Source: Aquibacillus salsiterrae | GTDB lineage: Bacteria > Bacillota > Bacilli > Bacillales > Amphibacillaceae | Direction: 5' to 3' | DNA length: 64,000 bases | Assembly: GCF_028416595.1 (NCBI RefSeq) | Contig: NZ_JAMQKC010000001.1 | Span: forward strand, 62,001 to 126,000 | Part shown: in pieces, positions 45,420-55,066 of the stretch | Layout: each line of letters starts with the position of its first letter | How positions within the stretch are numbered: position 1 is the stretch's first letter | Program-made: the position numbers and the translations under genes | Notes under the pieces: generated by a model | The model's database searches: none | Told to the model about the DNA's origin: nothing | The model's input: the letters and a program-made list of their open reading frames with translations, nothing else

Positions 45420-46466
45420 CTATTTATCCATTTGGTTTACGGCGACTACTAGCCTAATATCGAAATAGGAATAGTTATCCCCTACTAATGCCTTTATATC
45501 TTTCAAGCGCTTTGAGTTCGTTTGATTCATTGCTGATTTGATCGTTTCAATTGCTTCTTTATTGAGAAATGATGGAAGAATGAGTTCTGGAAAAATATAA
45601 CTTATCTCAATGATATGGTCTTGAATAGTATTTTGTTTTAAACCTCGGGTACTCGCAATCTCAGCAATAGATAAACCTTTTTGATACAACCTGTATGTGT
45701 GACTTGCTGAATCAGTCAGAAACATCTGACTTTTTAAGTCATCAACAAATGAAACTAAAAATGGTGTTACTTGTTTATTATTCAAGATAAACGCAATCAA
45801 GCGGTGGACAATATCGGTTAACTGTACTTCAATTTCATGGATTGACTTTTTGTACTTTTTTGATAATTGCTCCTTGCTAAGTGCGATTCGCTTGAAGCCT
45901 GTTAACCGGTCAACGAAGAGTTCGGCACTCCGTTGATCTATTTGAGACAAAAATATCTTCAGCTCTTTATACATTTCATCTAAACATTTTCGTAAGTCAG
46001 GTTTTGTCTCATGATAAAAATGTTTAACCCATAGTTGCACTTCACGATTATCTGTAATCGCCAAAAAAGAGTTATTCCCTGCAAATAAGTTAGTTGCCGT
46101 TTGGCAAAACAATTGAAGTCGTAACAGAAACTGTTCTGACATTCGGTGATATTTCAAGCCCTTCAATCCAACTTGGTTAAGAATTTCCTGTTTGTCCGTT
46201 ACGTACTGTTTTCCTTTGTCCGTGAGTACCGCAGAATAATTATCAGAAACAGCAATAAACTGTTCTCGTTCGAGTACCGTTATTATCCGTTCAAATTCAG
46301 CAAAATCCAATCGTTTGTAGATACCAAAATAGGCAGTTAACTGAAAAATGTGGGCATCCTGAATGGATTGAACAGATTTTTTACCTGTTAGCATATGGTA
46401 TATTCCGGAAATACTACGATCTAAGCTTAATTTGTTAATACAATCTAGTATAATGAGTGTAAACAC
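45420..46466 (-). CDS. ypbB: Helix-turn-helix protein YpbB
   Basis: A 348-residue protein of the YpbB family, usually found with RecS. The C-terminus holds an HTH-like unit with KGLSIAEIASTRGLKQNTIQDHI (about 268-290), as in RecQ-associated helix-turn-helix domains. There is no enzyme motif. The GTG start at 46466 lies in the palindrome AGTGTAAACACT and follows AAGGAG. Divergent from fer. Confidence 0.82.
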   Translation of the reverse strand: MFTLIILDCINKLSLDRSISGIYHMLTGKKSVQSIQDAHIFQLTAYFGIYKRLDFAEFERIITVLEREQFIAVSDNYSAVLTDKGKQYVTDKQEILNQVGLKGLKYHRMSEQFLLRLQLFCQTATNLFAGNNSFLAITDNREVQLWVKHFYHETKPDLRKCLDEMYKELKIFLSQIDQRSAELFVDRLTGFKRIALSKEQLSKKYKKSIHEIEVQLTDIVHRLIAFILNNKQVTPFLVSFVDDLKSQMFLTDSASHTYRLYQKGLSIAEIASTRGLKQNTIQDHIIEISYIFPELILPSFLNKEAIETIKSAMNQTNSKRLKDIKALVGDNYSYFDIRLVVAVNQMDK

Positions 46467-46532
46467 TTGATTTTCTCCTTACAATTGGGATAAGGTACAT
46501 TCTATTCGATTCTAGTGATGAGGAAGTAATAG

Positions 46533-46772
<240 letters not shown>

Positions 46773-46821
46773 GCATACTCCCGCTGATTTACGTATGTTA
46801 TCCCAGTAACGTTTTCTGTTT

Positions 46822-46906
46822 TTTTCTTAAAAGATTAGAAAGTATTAAAAATCCAAGCGTCGATACCATCCAGCAACAGCCACGTCAGAGCGCTTTTGTT
46901 CCTAAC
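46822..46906 (-). repeat. Family A repeat, decayed minus-oriented copy
   Basis: On the minus strand GAACAAAAGCGCTCTGACGTGGC, read in the family order with interruptions, is followed by a diverged centre and GCTTGGATTTTTAATACTTTCTAATC. The rest of the 363-bp fer-rsiX gap holds only the rsiX terminator and otherwise unremarkable AT-rich sequence. Confidence 0.55.
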
Positions 46907-47061
46907 CGGCATAAAGTGATTTAGTTCTACAATATTCTACCACGGAACGGGATCGATTTGCTACAGTCATTTCACAAATAAGTCAGTCCACCCTTAGTAT
47001 CTAAGTAGTTCAAGGCTTAGTACTTGTACAACTTTTGAATTGTATGGCAGTTTTATCGTTC

Positions 47062-47098
47062 AAAAAGGAGCATTAAATTTTTTACAATTCAATGCTCC
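47062..47098 (-). terminator. Intrinsic terminator of rsiX
   Basis: GGAGCATT and AATGCTCC pair across a 16-nt loop and are followed by TTTTT on the minus strand. Confidence 0.78.
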
Positions 47099-47135
47099 GT
47101 ACTTGTGACCTTTCACGGTTAAACATTACAACTAG

Positions 47136-48371
47136 TTAATGCAATTGTATGGGATTTGGGCCTGCCGGGACTTGAATTGATTTGTTAAGCTGATAAGCGC
47201 CTACCTGTTCAACTGGAAAATCAAAGGTAACACTGGTATAACCAAAACTTTTAGCTGTTAACAAGATTGCCTCAATCATGGTTGCTGTTTCCTGATTATT
47301 TGCTACTTTGCTACTTGAACTACTGATCGTTACACCTTGTGCTTTTACCTTTATCTCTAAATCGACATCACTGTCTATCGTCGCTTCCAAAAGAAAATCT
47401 GGTTGATTCTGCTTCATATCTTCCAACGCTTCTTCCATCGTGTTGAATTGATTTGGTAAAGACGGGATAAGTAAAGCTTGATTCGCTTTAGTCCCACGGT
47501 ACAGCTTAAAACTTTGGTTCTTTGGCTTATCCAACGGCAATGAATCTATATTTCCGTACATTCCAAATGACTCGTTTCGCGAATTATCAGGGTCTACTAC
47601 TGCTTTGGTAATACCATATGGTGTAAACATGGTAGCAAGTACTTGTTTAAACATCCCCCCGATTGCACTACCCTCTTCCATCTGATAACCGTCCGGAATA
47701 GTAAGTAATACTTTGTTTTCACCTAGTTCTAATTGAAAAGCTATTTTGCCAAACGGAAAGACTACCACACCCAACTCTTCTTCATTGATAAACGCATCCA
47801 ATTGATTATAAAAATTCGCAGGATCTGCATCTGGATTAGTATTGTCTACAAGGGTTAAGGGAACAACATATTGTATATTTTCATCCATCGCCGCCACAGG
47901 AATTATCGAAACATTCGGATTTGAGTCGTAAATAATATAACTAGAAAACCCAATGTCTTTCGTAAGCATGGACATTTCATTTTCCGTCATTCCATCAGAT
48001 TCGTCCCTTTTTCCTGCATCAAAACTATCATTTTTTTCTGCTGCAAAAGGAGCCATATCGCTGTTTTCTAAAGCTTTGTCTGAAGAGGACGTACTTTGCT
48101 CAGAAGCACTGTCACTATTAGAATATTGCCTATTTGGAAAAGCATCCTGAAAAATAACAATTAACAGAATGACTACTGCAATTGATGCAATGGAAGGGAT
48201 TGCCCAAGGAAACTTTTGTTTTGTACGGAACGCGTCCTGTTGATCATCACCATTTATTTTGTTAGATATCTTCTCATACAACTTGTCTTTATCTTGATTA
48301 TCTTGAATTTTCGGCATTTCGGACAGCATTTTACTTAACTTTTCTTCATTAAAATTATCGTGACTCAACAT
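47136..48371 (-). CDS. rsiX: Anti-sigma-X factor RsiX
   Basis: A 411-residue membrane anti-sigma factor that holds SigX. The cytoplasmic N-terminal domain (about 1-55) is followed by a transmembrane helix (about 60-80, AIPSIASIAVVILLIVIF), a Ser/Asp-rich linker and a long extracytoplasmic part with a GerMN-like stretch near residues 185-240. I chose the ATG at 48371 because GAGGGGAGGG lies just upstream and the N-terminus then resembles RsiX; the frame opens to 48401. It overlaps sigX by 17 bp. Confidence 0.9.
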   Translation of the reverse strand: MLSHDNFNEEKLSKMLSEMPKIQDNQDKDKLYEKISNKINGDDQQDAFRTKQKFPWAIPSIASIAVVILLIVIFQDAFPNRQYSNSDSASEQSTSSSDKALENSDMAPFAAEKNDSFDAGKRDESDGMTENEMSMLTKDIGFSSYIIYDSNPNVSIIPVAAMDENIQYVVPLTLVDNTNPDADPANFYNQLDAFINEEELGVVVFPFGKIAFQLELGENKVLLTIPDGYQMEEGSAIGGMFKQVLATMFTPYGITKAVVDPDNSRNESFGMYGNIDSLPLDKPKNQSFKLYRGTKANQALLIPSLPNQFNTMEEALEDMKQNQPDFLLEATIDSDVDLEIKVKAQGVTISSSSSKVANNQETATMIEAILLTAKSFGYTSVTFDFPVEQVGAYQLNKSIQVPAGPNPIQLH

Positions 48372-48900
48372 TTGTTCCCTCCCCTCGATCATGATCGGCA
48401 AGCATTCTCTTTAATGTTTTTAAGGCACGGTGTTGGGTCGTTTTCACTTTACTTATCGTCCATCCTAGTGTTTCCGCCGTTTCCTGGATGGAGAACGATT
48501 GAATATATCTTAGGATAATAACACTTTTTTGATCGATACTACAATGGTCCAAACATTGATAAACCAATCTCATTTCTTCATTCATGACGGCAACTTCATC
48601 CGGCAAGTCTGCCTCATCCTTAATAAAATGACCATTTTCTCCCCAGTCAAAGAAATCAATGATTCTATTGCGTTTTCGTTGCTGTTTGCGGAAAAAGTCA
48701 ATCGTTACATGCCTTGCAATGGAAAATAGCCAAGTTTTTTCTGAGCTTTCCCCTTTGAATGTGTCATATGCATTTATTACTTTAATATAGACTTCTTGAA
48801 TAATGTCCTCTGTTTGTTGCCTGTCTTTAACCATGTAAAACACGAATTGAAATAAATCCTTATGATAGTTTTCATAAAGTTCATCAAAAGCGGCTCTCAC
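48355..48900 (-). CDS. sigX: ECF sigma factor SigX
   Basis: A 181-residue extracytoplasmic-function sigma factor that controls envelope-charge and peptide-resistance genes in B. subtilis. Region 2 (about 20-95, HKDLFQFVFYMVKDRQQTEDI, EKTWLFSIARHVTIDFFRKQ) and region 4 (about 120-175, QETAETLGWTISKVKTTQHR) are complete. The GTG start at 48900 follows GGGGG. It is cotranscribed with rsiX and, in B. subtilis, partly with resDE. Confidence 0.93.
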   Translation of the reverse strand: MRAAFDELYENYHKDLFQFVFYMVKDRQQTEDIIQEVYIKVINAYDTFKGESSEKTWLFSIARHVTIDFFRKQQRKRNRIIDFFDWGENGHFIKDEADLPDEVAVMNEEMRLVYQCLDHCSIDQKSVIILRYIQSFSIQETAETLGWTISKVKTTQHRALKTLKRMLADHDRGEGTNVESR

Positions 48901-48956
48901 GCTAGAACCCCCATTTCATTTATAGTTGTCGTCTCTGCAACGAAAAAGTTACAGAC

Positions 48957-49057
48957 TAAGAAAAGCGCAGGGCGCCTTGATCAGACTTATGACCTCAGGA
49001 GGGCTAGGCGCTGAAGCCAGACAGCTCTTGGGCTTTTTTATACTTTTTTATCTTTTA
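48957..49057 (+). repeat. Family A repeat, intermediate-deletion form
   Basis: AAGAAAAGCGCAGGGCGCC and TTGATCAG, then GACTTATGACCTCAGG, GGGCTAGGCGCTGAAGC and a full tail. The apical hairpin and the left inner arm are missing. Confidence 0.85.
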
Positions 49058-49203
49058 GTAAAAACTTGAGGAGGTATCTCCTGAATTCTTTATGGTTTAT
49101 TACTTTCCGAAATAACTATGTATGGATCACTCACTCTCTATTCATATTAATCGAATCAAATCAATCTATCTAGACCTAATTTAAATATTACATAACAAAA
49201 ATG

Positions 49204-49227
49204 GAGGGTGCTGAAGCTAGACAATTG
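49204..49227 (+). repeat. Family A repeat, tail fragment
   Basis: GGGTGCTGAAGCTAGACAATT matches the last 20 or so bases of the unit. The rest of the 432-bp sigX-resE gap is an AT-rich stretch with no other recognisable feature. Confidence 0.65.
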
Positions 49228-49250
49228 CCGCCAACTGTTTTTTTTACCTA

Positions 49251-49287
49251 CAAAAAAACTTGTAGAAAACTGCTTTTTCTACAAGTT
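49251..49287 (-). terminator. Intrinsic terminator of resE
   Basis: AACTTGTAGAAA and TTTCTACAAGTT pair with a 7-nt loop and a run of T follows on the minus strand. Confidence 0.85.
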
Positions 49288-49332
49288 ATCGTTTATTTAT
49301 GTTGTTTCATAAGTAACAAGAAGTTTCAACAT

Positions 49333-51105
49333 TTATTCAGCTTTTTCGATAATTTTTGGAAGTCTAAAAGTAAATGTCGTTCCTTCATTTACCTTACTCT
49401 GAACAGAAATCGTACCGTTATGAGCTTCGACAATATTTTTTGCAATGGCTAGTCCTAAGCCAGTTCCCGTTTTCCCATTTTTTCGCTTCCGTGATTTGTC
49501 AGCTTTATAAAATCTTTCAAACACAAATGCCAAATCTTTTTGGGAAATACCAGATCCATTATCCTTTATGGAGAATTCAAGATAGTTTGATTGTTCATTA
49601 ACAGAGACTATGACACTTCCATTATCCTTCGTATGGTTAATTGCATTATCAATTAGGTTTGTTAACACCTGTTCAATTCTGTCCGGGTCAATCGATATGG
49701 ATGCAGTGTTAACATTCAACTCAGAAATTAATTGAATTTCTTTACTTTCGCAAAGACCCTTAAACTTCCGAACAATTCGCTTAAGAAACAATTCGAGCTT
49801 TACATTTTCTCTGTTCAATGAAATATGACCAGCCTTCATCCGTGCCAAATCTAATAATTCGTTAACAAGTCGACCCATACGTAATGATTCCTCATGGATG
49901 ATTTTAGCTAAATCATTTTTTTCTTGCTTGCTCTCAGCAATATCATCCACTATAGCTTCACTATAGCCTTGCAACATAGAGATTGGTGTTCGAAGTTCAT
50001 GAGAGACATTAGCAATAAAATCTTCCCTAAGTTGGTCAAGTTTTCGCTCTTCTGTCATGTCTCGAATTACTGCTACTACTCCCCTTATGTACGTTTGGTC
50101 GTATAAAGGAGACATGATGATTACCCAGCTTCGGCCTTGAATAAAAATTTCTCTTGAGATCTCTTTTTCCGACTCGATTACCTCTTGAAGTAACTTTTTT
50201 AATTCTGTCGGTGATTCGAGTGTATCCGGTTGGACAACGTTATTCTCGTAATACCAGTCTTCCAAAAATTTTTTTGCAGGTGGGTTCGTCACAATAATTT
50301 CAGACTTACGGTTCATTGTTATGACTCCATCAGCCATCGAACTCAAGATACTATATAACTGTTCTTTTTCTTGTCTTAGCGCATTGATATGAAATTTTAG
50401 CTGTCGGCCCATCCGGTTAAAGGCCATCGCTAATTCACCGATTTCATCATGAGTTAAGATCGGAACTTTTGTATTAAACTCACCTCTCGCTAACTCAAAC
50501 GCCCCTTCTCGCATCTTAATTAGTGGTGAAGTAATCCTTGTTGATAAGAAAAAGGCAAAAACAGTTGTAAGCACAATCGCAATTCCTGCACTGATAAGGA
50601 TAATTTGCGTTGTCTGCTCAGTCGTTTCTTTGACCGCCCTTAATGATTGGTAAACATACACAGCCCCGCCTTTGCCTTCAACTGGTTTTCCAACAATCAT
50701 CACTTCATCATTGCTATCTGGAATCGTTTTTTGCTTCTTTACTTGTGCCTCCTGTTCCATGACTTGCCTTAAATCATTCTCTGAAGCTATCCAACTTCTA
50801 GAAATAGCTGGTAACTTATCATCCGTACTATCTGATATCCAAAAGTCACCATCATCAAACAAAATAACGATTCGACTTGATAAATCTTTTACCCGATCAG
50901 CCGTTTCGATAATAAAATCGCGATCATCATATTGTTCAATCAAGACTGTTATCTTTGTTGCCGTTTGCATCAAATCCTTTTCAGCTTCAACAATATTAAA
51001 ATTTTGGAAAAACTGAAGGAGTAGAAATGATAAAATAGCCAGCACAACAGAAACTAACAACAGAAATGTGAACCATAGCTTTCCAACTACACTTCGCCAA
51101 AACAT
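49333..51105 (-). CDS. resE: Sensor histidine kinase ResE
   Basis: A 590-residue kinase of the ResDE two-component system for aerobic and anaerobic respiration genes (for example cytochrome and nitric-oxide detoxification genes in B. subtilis). TM1 is at about 12-32, TM2 about 166-188, HAMP 187-240, a PAS region about 248-355, then HisKA with the phosphorylated H369 in NVSHELRTP, and HATPase blocks NLIDNAINHT, DNGSG and GTGLGLAI. It overlaps resD as TAATG. Confidence 0.96.
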   Translation of the reverse strand: MFWRSVVGKLWFTFLLLVSVVLAILSFLLLQFFQNFNIVEAEKDLMQTATKITVLIEQYDDRDFIIETADRVKDLSSRIVILFDDGDFWISDSTDDKLPAISRSWIASENDLRQVMEQEAQVKKQKTIPDSNDEVMIVGKPVEGKGGAVYVYQSLRAVKETTEQTTQIILISAGIAIVLTTVFAFFLSTRITSPLIKMREGAFELARGEFNTKVPILTHDEIGELAMAFNRMGRQLKFHINALRQEKEQLYSILSSMADGVITMNRKSEIIVTNPPAKKFLEDWYYENNVVQPDTLESPTELKKLLQEVIESEKEISREIFIQGRSWVIIMSPLYDQTYIRGVVAVIRDMTEERKLDQLREDFIANVSHELRTPISMLQGYSEAIVDDIAESKQEKNDLAKIIHEESLRMGRLVNELLDLARMKAGHISLNRENVKLELFLKRIVRKFKGLCESKEIQLISELNVNTASISIDPDRIEQVLTNLIDNAINHTKDNGSVIVSVNEQSNYLEFSIKDNGSGISQKDLAFVFERFYKADKSRKRKNGKTGTGLGLAIAKNIVEAHNGTISVQSKVNEGTTFTFRLPKIIEKAE

Positions 51106-51827
51106 TACTCACTAGCTACTTCAAATTTGTAGCCTACACCCCAAACTGTAACAATCATCTTAGCGGCATCTTTTGACACCTTATTTAATTTTTCACGTAG
51201 TCTTTTAACGTGCGTATCTACTGTTCGAAGGTCCCCAAAAAATTCGTACTTCCATACCTCTTTAAGCAGATGTTCTCGGTCATATACTTTATCTGGTGCC
51301 TTCGCCAAGAAATAAAGCAGTTCATATTCCTTAGGTGTTAAGCCAACTTCTATTCCATCCGCTAACACGCGGTGTGCATCATTATCAATAACAAGGTGAG
51401 GAAACTCTAAAATATCTTTCGTTGTATTTCCACTATTAAGTAGATTAGCACTACCAGACCTTCTTAATAATGCTTTAACCCTTAACACAACTTCTCTGGG
51501 ACTAAACGGCTTGACAATGTAGTCATCTGTACCAACTTCGAATCCTTGAACACGATTAGACTCTTCTCCTTTAGCGGTTAACATAATAACAGGAGTAGTC
51601 TTTTTCTCTCGGATTTCCTTACAAACCTCAATCCCATCTTTTCCGGGCATCATTAAGTCTAGCAAAATTAATTCATACTCATTTTCTAATGCCATTTTAA
51701 CAGCAGTATCACCATCTTCTGCTTCGTCGATTTGATAGTCTTCCCTTTCTAAGTACATTCGTATTAAACGCCTAATTCTTTCCTCGTCATCTACAACTAA
51801 AATTTTCGCTTGTTTATCCATCTCCAA
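51105..51827 (-). CDS. resD: Response regulator ResD
   Basis: An OmpR/PhoB-type response regulator, 240 residues. The receiver domain has acidic DDEE at 13-16, phosphoacceptor D57 (LLDLMMPG), and IVKPFSPREV; the C-terminal winged-helix DNA-binding domain covers about 135-235. It activates respiration genes with ResE. In B. subtilis resABC (cytochrome c assembly) lie upstream in the same operon; here rluB is 98 bp upstream, so resABC is absent. Confidence 0.96.
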   Translation of the reverse strand: MEMDKQAKILVVDDEERIRRLIRMYLEREDYQIDEAEDGDTAVKMALENEYELILLDLMMPGKDGIEVCKEIREKKTTPVIMLTAKGEESNRVQGFEVGTDDYIVKPFSPREVVLRVKALLRRSGSANLLNSGNTTKDILEFPHLVIDNDAHRVLADGIEVGLTPKEYELLYFLAKAPDKVYDREHLLKEVWKYEFFGDLRTVDTHVKRLREKLNKVSKDAAKMIVTVWGVGYKFEVASE

Positions 51828-51880
51828 AACCCCCCTTTTCTTAATACTTTATGCCTATTATTAAAGTGTTGCAATATAAA

Positions 51881-51932
51881 AAAGCAGCAATTAAATAAAC
51901 TTCTACCCTTTTTATCTTTTTAACCTATTTTG
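51881..51932 (-). terminator. Long-loop terminator of rluB
   Basis: GCAGCAA and TTGCTGC arms are separated by about 36 nt and followed by TTTTTT on the minus strand; the first arm overlaps the last codons of rluB. Confidence 0.5.
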
Positions 51933-52656
51933 CTGCCTCTGCCCGAAGTTGGTTAACTTCTTTTGGAGTTAGTTCGCGAAACTCACCAGGATTTAGACCA
52001 TGTAAAGTTAAGAAGCCATACTGCTCACGCTTAAGTTTCATAACTGGACAATTAATCGATTCCATCATTCGTCTTATTTGGCGATTTTTTCCTTGATGCA
52101 ATACAAGCTGTATGATACTTGTGTTTTTTTGTCGATCAGACGATATTATTTTGACAAACTCTGCTTTTAGCCTTTCTCCATCTATCCGTATTCCTTTTTT
52201 AAAAGTCTGTAACTCTTCTTTTGTCGGTATACCTTTTACTTTTGCTACATAAATTTTGTCAATTTGATGTTTTGGGTGCATCAGCAAATTAGCAAATTCA
52301 CCGTCATTTGTTAAGAGTAATATACCTGATGTATCATAGTCGAGTCTACCAACAGGAAACAGTCTTTCTTTCACTTCAGGTAATAGGTCGGTAACAACCT
52401 TTCTTCCCTTTTCATCTTTCACACTTGAAATAACGCCACGGGGCTTGTACAACATATAATATACAGGCTGTTCCTTTTCTAAAGGGATTCCCTCTACTTC
52501 AATAGCATCATTTGGCGATACTTTAGCACCTAACGTTTTTACAATCGCACCATTTACTTTTACTTTACCAGCTTCAATTAACTGTTCTGCTTTGCGTCTT
52601 GATGTATAGCCACTTTGTGCAATCACTTTTTGTAGTCGTTCTTGATTATTAGACAT
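51925..52656 (-). CDS. rluB: 23S rRNA pseudouridine(2605) synthase
   Basis: Isomerises uridine 2605 of 23S rRNA. The 243-residue protein has an N-terminal S4 RNA-binding domain (about 5-50) and a pseudouridine synthase domain with catalytic D106 in GRLDYDTSG. The ATG start at 52656 is unambiguous. In B. subtilis it heads the rluB-resABCDE cluster, which here lacks resABC. Confidence 0.94.
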   Translation of the reverse strand: MSNNQERLQKVIAQSGYTSRRKAEQLIEAGKVKVNGAIVKTLGAKVSPNDAIEVEGIPLEKEQPVYYMLYKPRGVISSVKDEKGRKVVTDLLPEVKERLFPVGRLDYDTSGILLLTNDGEFANLLMHPKHQIDKIYVAKVKGIPTKEELQTFKKGIRIDGERLKAEFVKIISSDRQKNTSIIQLVLHQGKNRQIRRMMESINCPVMKLKREQYGFLTLHGLNPGEFRELTPKEVNQLRAEAAK

Positions 52657-52698
52657 TTAAAATCACCATTTTTCAAAATTATTTTAAACATAACAATA

Positions 52699-52720
52699 GC
52701 GTTAACAATAATGTTAACGC
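52699..52720 (-). terminator. Hairpin at the 3' end of spmB
   Basis: GCGTTAACA and TGTTAACGC pair perfectly across ATAA, immediately after the spmB stop. There is no strong U-run, so it may be a stabilising stem rather than a terminator. Confidence 0.55.
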
Positions 52721-53254
52721 CTAACCAGAAAAAACAATCGTTACGATGACGATTGAAGCTATTATACCAATAAAATCGGCAATGAGTCCAACTTTTAAAG
52801 CATCACCCATTCTCCTAATCCCAACAGCTCCAAAGTACACCGTTAAGATATAAAGCGTTGTATCTGTACTCCCTTGCATAGTTGAAGCTAATTTCCCAAT
52901 AAAGGAATCAGGTCCGTACGTTTTAATCAATTCTGTCGTCATACTTAATGCCGCTGTCCCAGAAATTGGTCTAATGGCAGCGAGCGGGACAATTTCTGAT
53001 GGAACACCAACCGCTTTTAAAAACGGTGATATAAAAGCAATCATGGCATCCATTGCTCCAGACCCTCGCAAAATAGCGATTGAAACCATCATTCCAAGTA
53101 AAAAAGGAAGAAGAGAAATAGCCATTTTTATCCCTTCTTTCCCTCCTTCAACGAAAATTTCATAGGTCGGTAACTTTTTCATTGTGGCAACTACTAATAC
53201 AAATAAAATGATACAAGGAATAATCCACGTGCTAATAGTTGTTATCAAACTCAT
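52721..53254 (-). CDS. spmB: Spore maturation protein SpmB
   Basis: A 177-residue polytopic membrane protein (nucleoside-recognition Gate domain). With SpmA it is needed for spore-core dehydration. Helices occupy most of the length (from ISTWIIPCIILFVLVVATM onward). Its start overlaps the spmA stop by 4 bp in the dacB-spmA-spmB operon. Confidence 0.94.
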   Translation of the reverse strand: MSLITTISTWIIPCIILFVLVVATMKKLPTYEIFVEGGKEGIKMAISLLPFLLGMMVSIAILRGSGAMDAMIAFISPFLKAVGVPSEIVPLAAIRPISGTAALSMTTELIKTYGPDSFIGKLASTMQGSTDTTLYILTVYFGAVGIRRMGDALKVGLIADFIGIIASIVIVTIVFSG

Positions 53255-53841
53255 GATTTATTTTTCCGCACCCTTCTCATATAAAATAGCCTATCAACAA
53301 TAATAGCTGAAATGGTAGTGACACATGTAGCTAAGATAGTTGTGCCAACAATCTCCGTAGGGGCGCTTGAGTCATACTGCATACGAATGGCAATTACTGT
53401 CGTTGGAATCAAAGTTAAACTTGATGTGTTTATTACCAGAAAGGTTATCATTGACCTACTTGCATGATCGGACCCACTTAGTTTCTTCATTTCCTCCATT
53501 GCTTTAATTCCCATTGGGGTCGCAGCATTGCCTAGTCCAAATAAGTTGGCAGTAAAGTTCGATAAAATGTAACCCATCGCCGGGTGATCCTTCGGTATTT
53601 CCGGGAAGAGTCTCGTAACCAATGGCTTAAATAGGGTGGTAAGTGAACGTAGCAACCCTGCTTTTTCTGCTATCCTCATCAGTCCTAACCAGAATACTAG
53701 TACGCTGATCAATCCAATTGACAAAGTAACTGCCTCATTTGCACTTTCAAACAACGCTTGATTGACGTTATCCATTGTACCGTTAAACATGGCATAAACA
53801 ATTCCGATTATCGCCATAAATGCCCAAATAAGATTAACCAT
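53251..53841 (-). CDS. spmA: Spore maturation protein SpmA
   Basis: A 196-residue membrane protein of the Gate family, identical in length to B. subtilis SpmA. It starts MVNLIWAFMAIIG at 53841; the frame opens 12 bp further. Its 5' end overlaps the dacB stop. Acts with SpmB and DacB in spore maturation. Confidence 0.94.
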   Translation of the reverse strand: MVNLIWAFMAIIGIVYAMFNGTMDNVNQALFESANEAVTLSIGLISVLVFWLGLMRIAEKAGLLRSLTTLFKPLVTRLFPEIPKDHPAMGYILSNFTANLFGLGNAATPMGIKAMEEMKKLSGSDHASRSMITFLVINTSSLTLIPTTVIAIRMQYDSSAPTEIVGTTILATCVTTISAIIVDRLFYMRRVRKNKS

Positions 53842-54961
53842 TTGGATTACCAACCCCGACTAGTTGTTGGAAAATTTGCAACATATCACTGACGAAAGTC
53901 TGGTTTTTCTCCTCGTTTTCTTGTTCTGATTCCCGGTAAATTGAGGCTTCAGCAACTAACTCATTATCCAGTTTAAATACCTTTTTACCGATTACATCAT
54001 TTACCGTCTGGTTGTTTTGCTCTTTCTTAAAATAGGTTTGAATTTGTAATTGGTCTCTTTCATCCTTAGTTAACGGGACAACTATGTCCTTATTAAAGAA
54101 GCCACTTTCAGTTTCGTCGGTACCTTTGATTTTGAATGTCTCCATGCCCTTGTTTTGAACTTTCGTCATCTCATAATTGTCAAAACCCCATTCAAACAAC
54201 CTCATGTGATCTTTCCAATCATCCGGCGCATCTAAAGTTACGACAATTAGTTCCATCCCATCTTTTTCAGCAGTTGAGACTAATGTTCGTCCAGCTGCCC
54301 GTGTATATCCTGTTTTTCCACCCGTTGAATAGTCGTAGTAACGAGTAAGTAATTTATTTTTATTTCCCCACGCATACTTTCTGTTTTCAGCTTTATAGGA
54401 GGTGGAACCAGTAATTTCTTTGAAAATATCATTTTTCATTGCATAGCGCATTAATAAAGCCATGTCATAGGCTGTGGAATAATGGGTTTTTGAATCTAAT
54501 CCATGGGGATTGTCAAACTGTGAATTGTTCATACCTAACCATGCTGCCTTGTCATTCATCAAATAAGTAAAACCACCTACACTACCTCCCACATACTCGG
54601 CAATGGCGACTGCTGCATCATTTCCGGACCTTAGCATTAGTCCATAGACTAAATCTCTTAATTTCATCTTGTCGCCTTCTTTTAAATAAATAGAGGACCC
54701 TTCTGTATAGGCTGCGTTTCTACTTACAGTGACCGTGTCATCTAATTTTCCAGATTCAACAGCTAAAATAGCAGTCATGATTTTCGTAATACTTGCAATA
54801 AGATGTTTATCATTTGCGGCTTTCTCATACAACACTCTTCCTGTCGATTGCTCAATTAAGATTGCATTTCTGGCAGATACTTGTGGTTTGGCCATTACTT
54901 GTGTTGGTATCATCGTTGCCAGTAAGCTAGTACAAACCAATACAATTAGTAGTCGTTTCAA
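53834..54961 (-). CDS. dacB: D-alanyl-D-alanine carboxypeptidase DacB
   Basis: Sporulation-specific penicillin-binding protein 5*, which trims cortex peptide cross-links. From TTG at 54961 (after GGGAGG) it is 375 residues: signal peptide (about 1-24), catalytic S57 and K60 (ASITK), SGN at 112-114, KTG in STGGKTGYT, and a C-terminal domain that ends without an obvious membrane anchor. First gene of dacB-spmA-spmB. Confidence 0.95.
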   Translation of the reverse strand: MKRLLIVLVCTSLLATMIPTQVMAKPQVSARNAILIEQSTGRVLYEKAANDKHLIASITKIMTAILAVESGKLDDTVTVSRNAAYTEGSSIYLKEGDKMKLRDLVYGLMLRSGNDAAVAIAEYVGGSVGGFTYLMNDKAAWLGMNNSQFDNPHGLDSKTHYSTAYDMALLMRYAMKNDIFKEITGSTSYKAENRKYAWGNKNKLLTRYYDYSTGGKTGYTRAAGRTLVSTAEKDGMELIVVTLDAPDDWKDHMRLFEWGFDNYEMTKVQNKGMETFKIKGTDETESGFFNKDIVVPLTKDERDQLQIQTYFKKEQNNQTVNDVIGKKVFKLDNELVAEASIYRESEQENEEKNQTFVSDMLQIFQQLVGVGNPNG

Positions 54962-54995
54962 GATGCTTCCTCCCAACCTTCCCTGTGTCTGTACA

Positions 54996-55023
54996 AGTTT
55001 ATGCGGAAAGGACATGCATATGA
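54996..55023 (-). promoter_or_regulatory. Likely sigma-E promoter of dacB-spmAB
   Basis: TCATATG (55017-55023) and CATAAACT (54996-55003) on the minus strand are 13 bp apart and about 35 bp upstream of the start. This matches the sigma-E pattern, and the operon is sigma-E dependent in B. subtilis. Confidence 0.5.
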
Positions 55024-55066
55024 ATGAAATCCCCCAAATTTATCAAAAAAAATATTCTTTTCTTGG

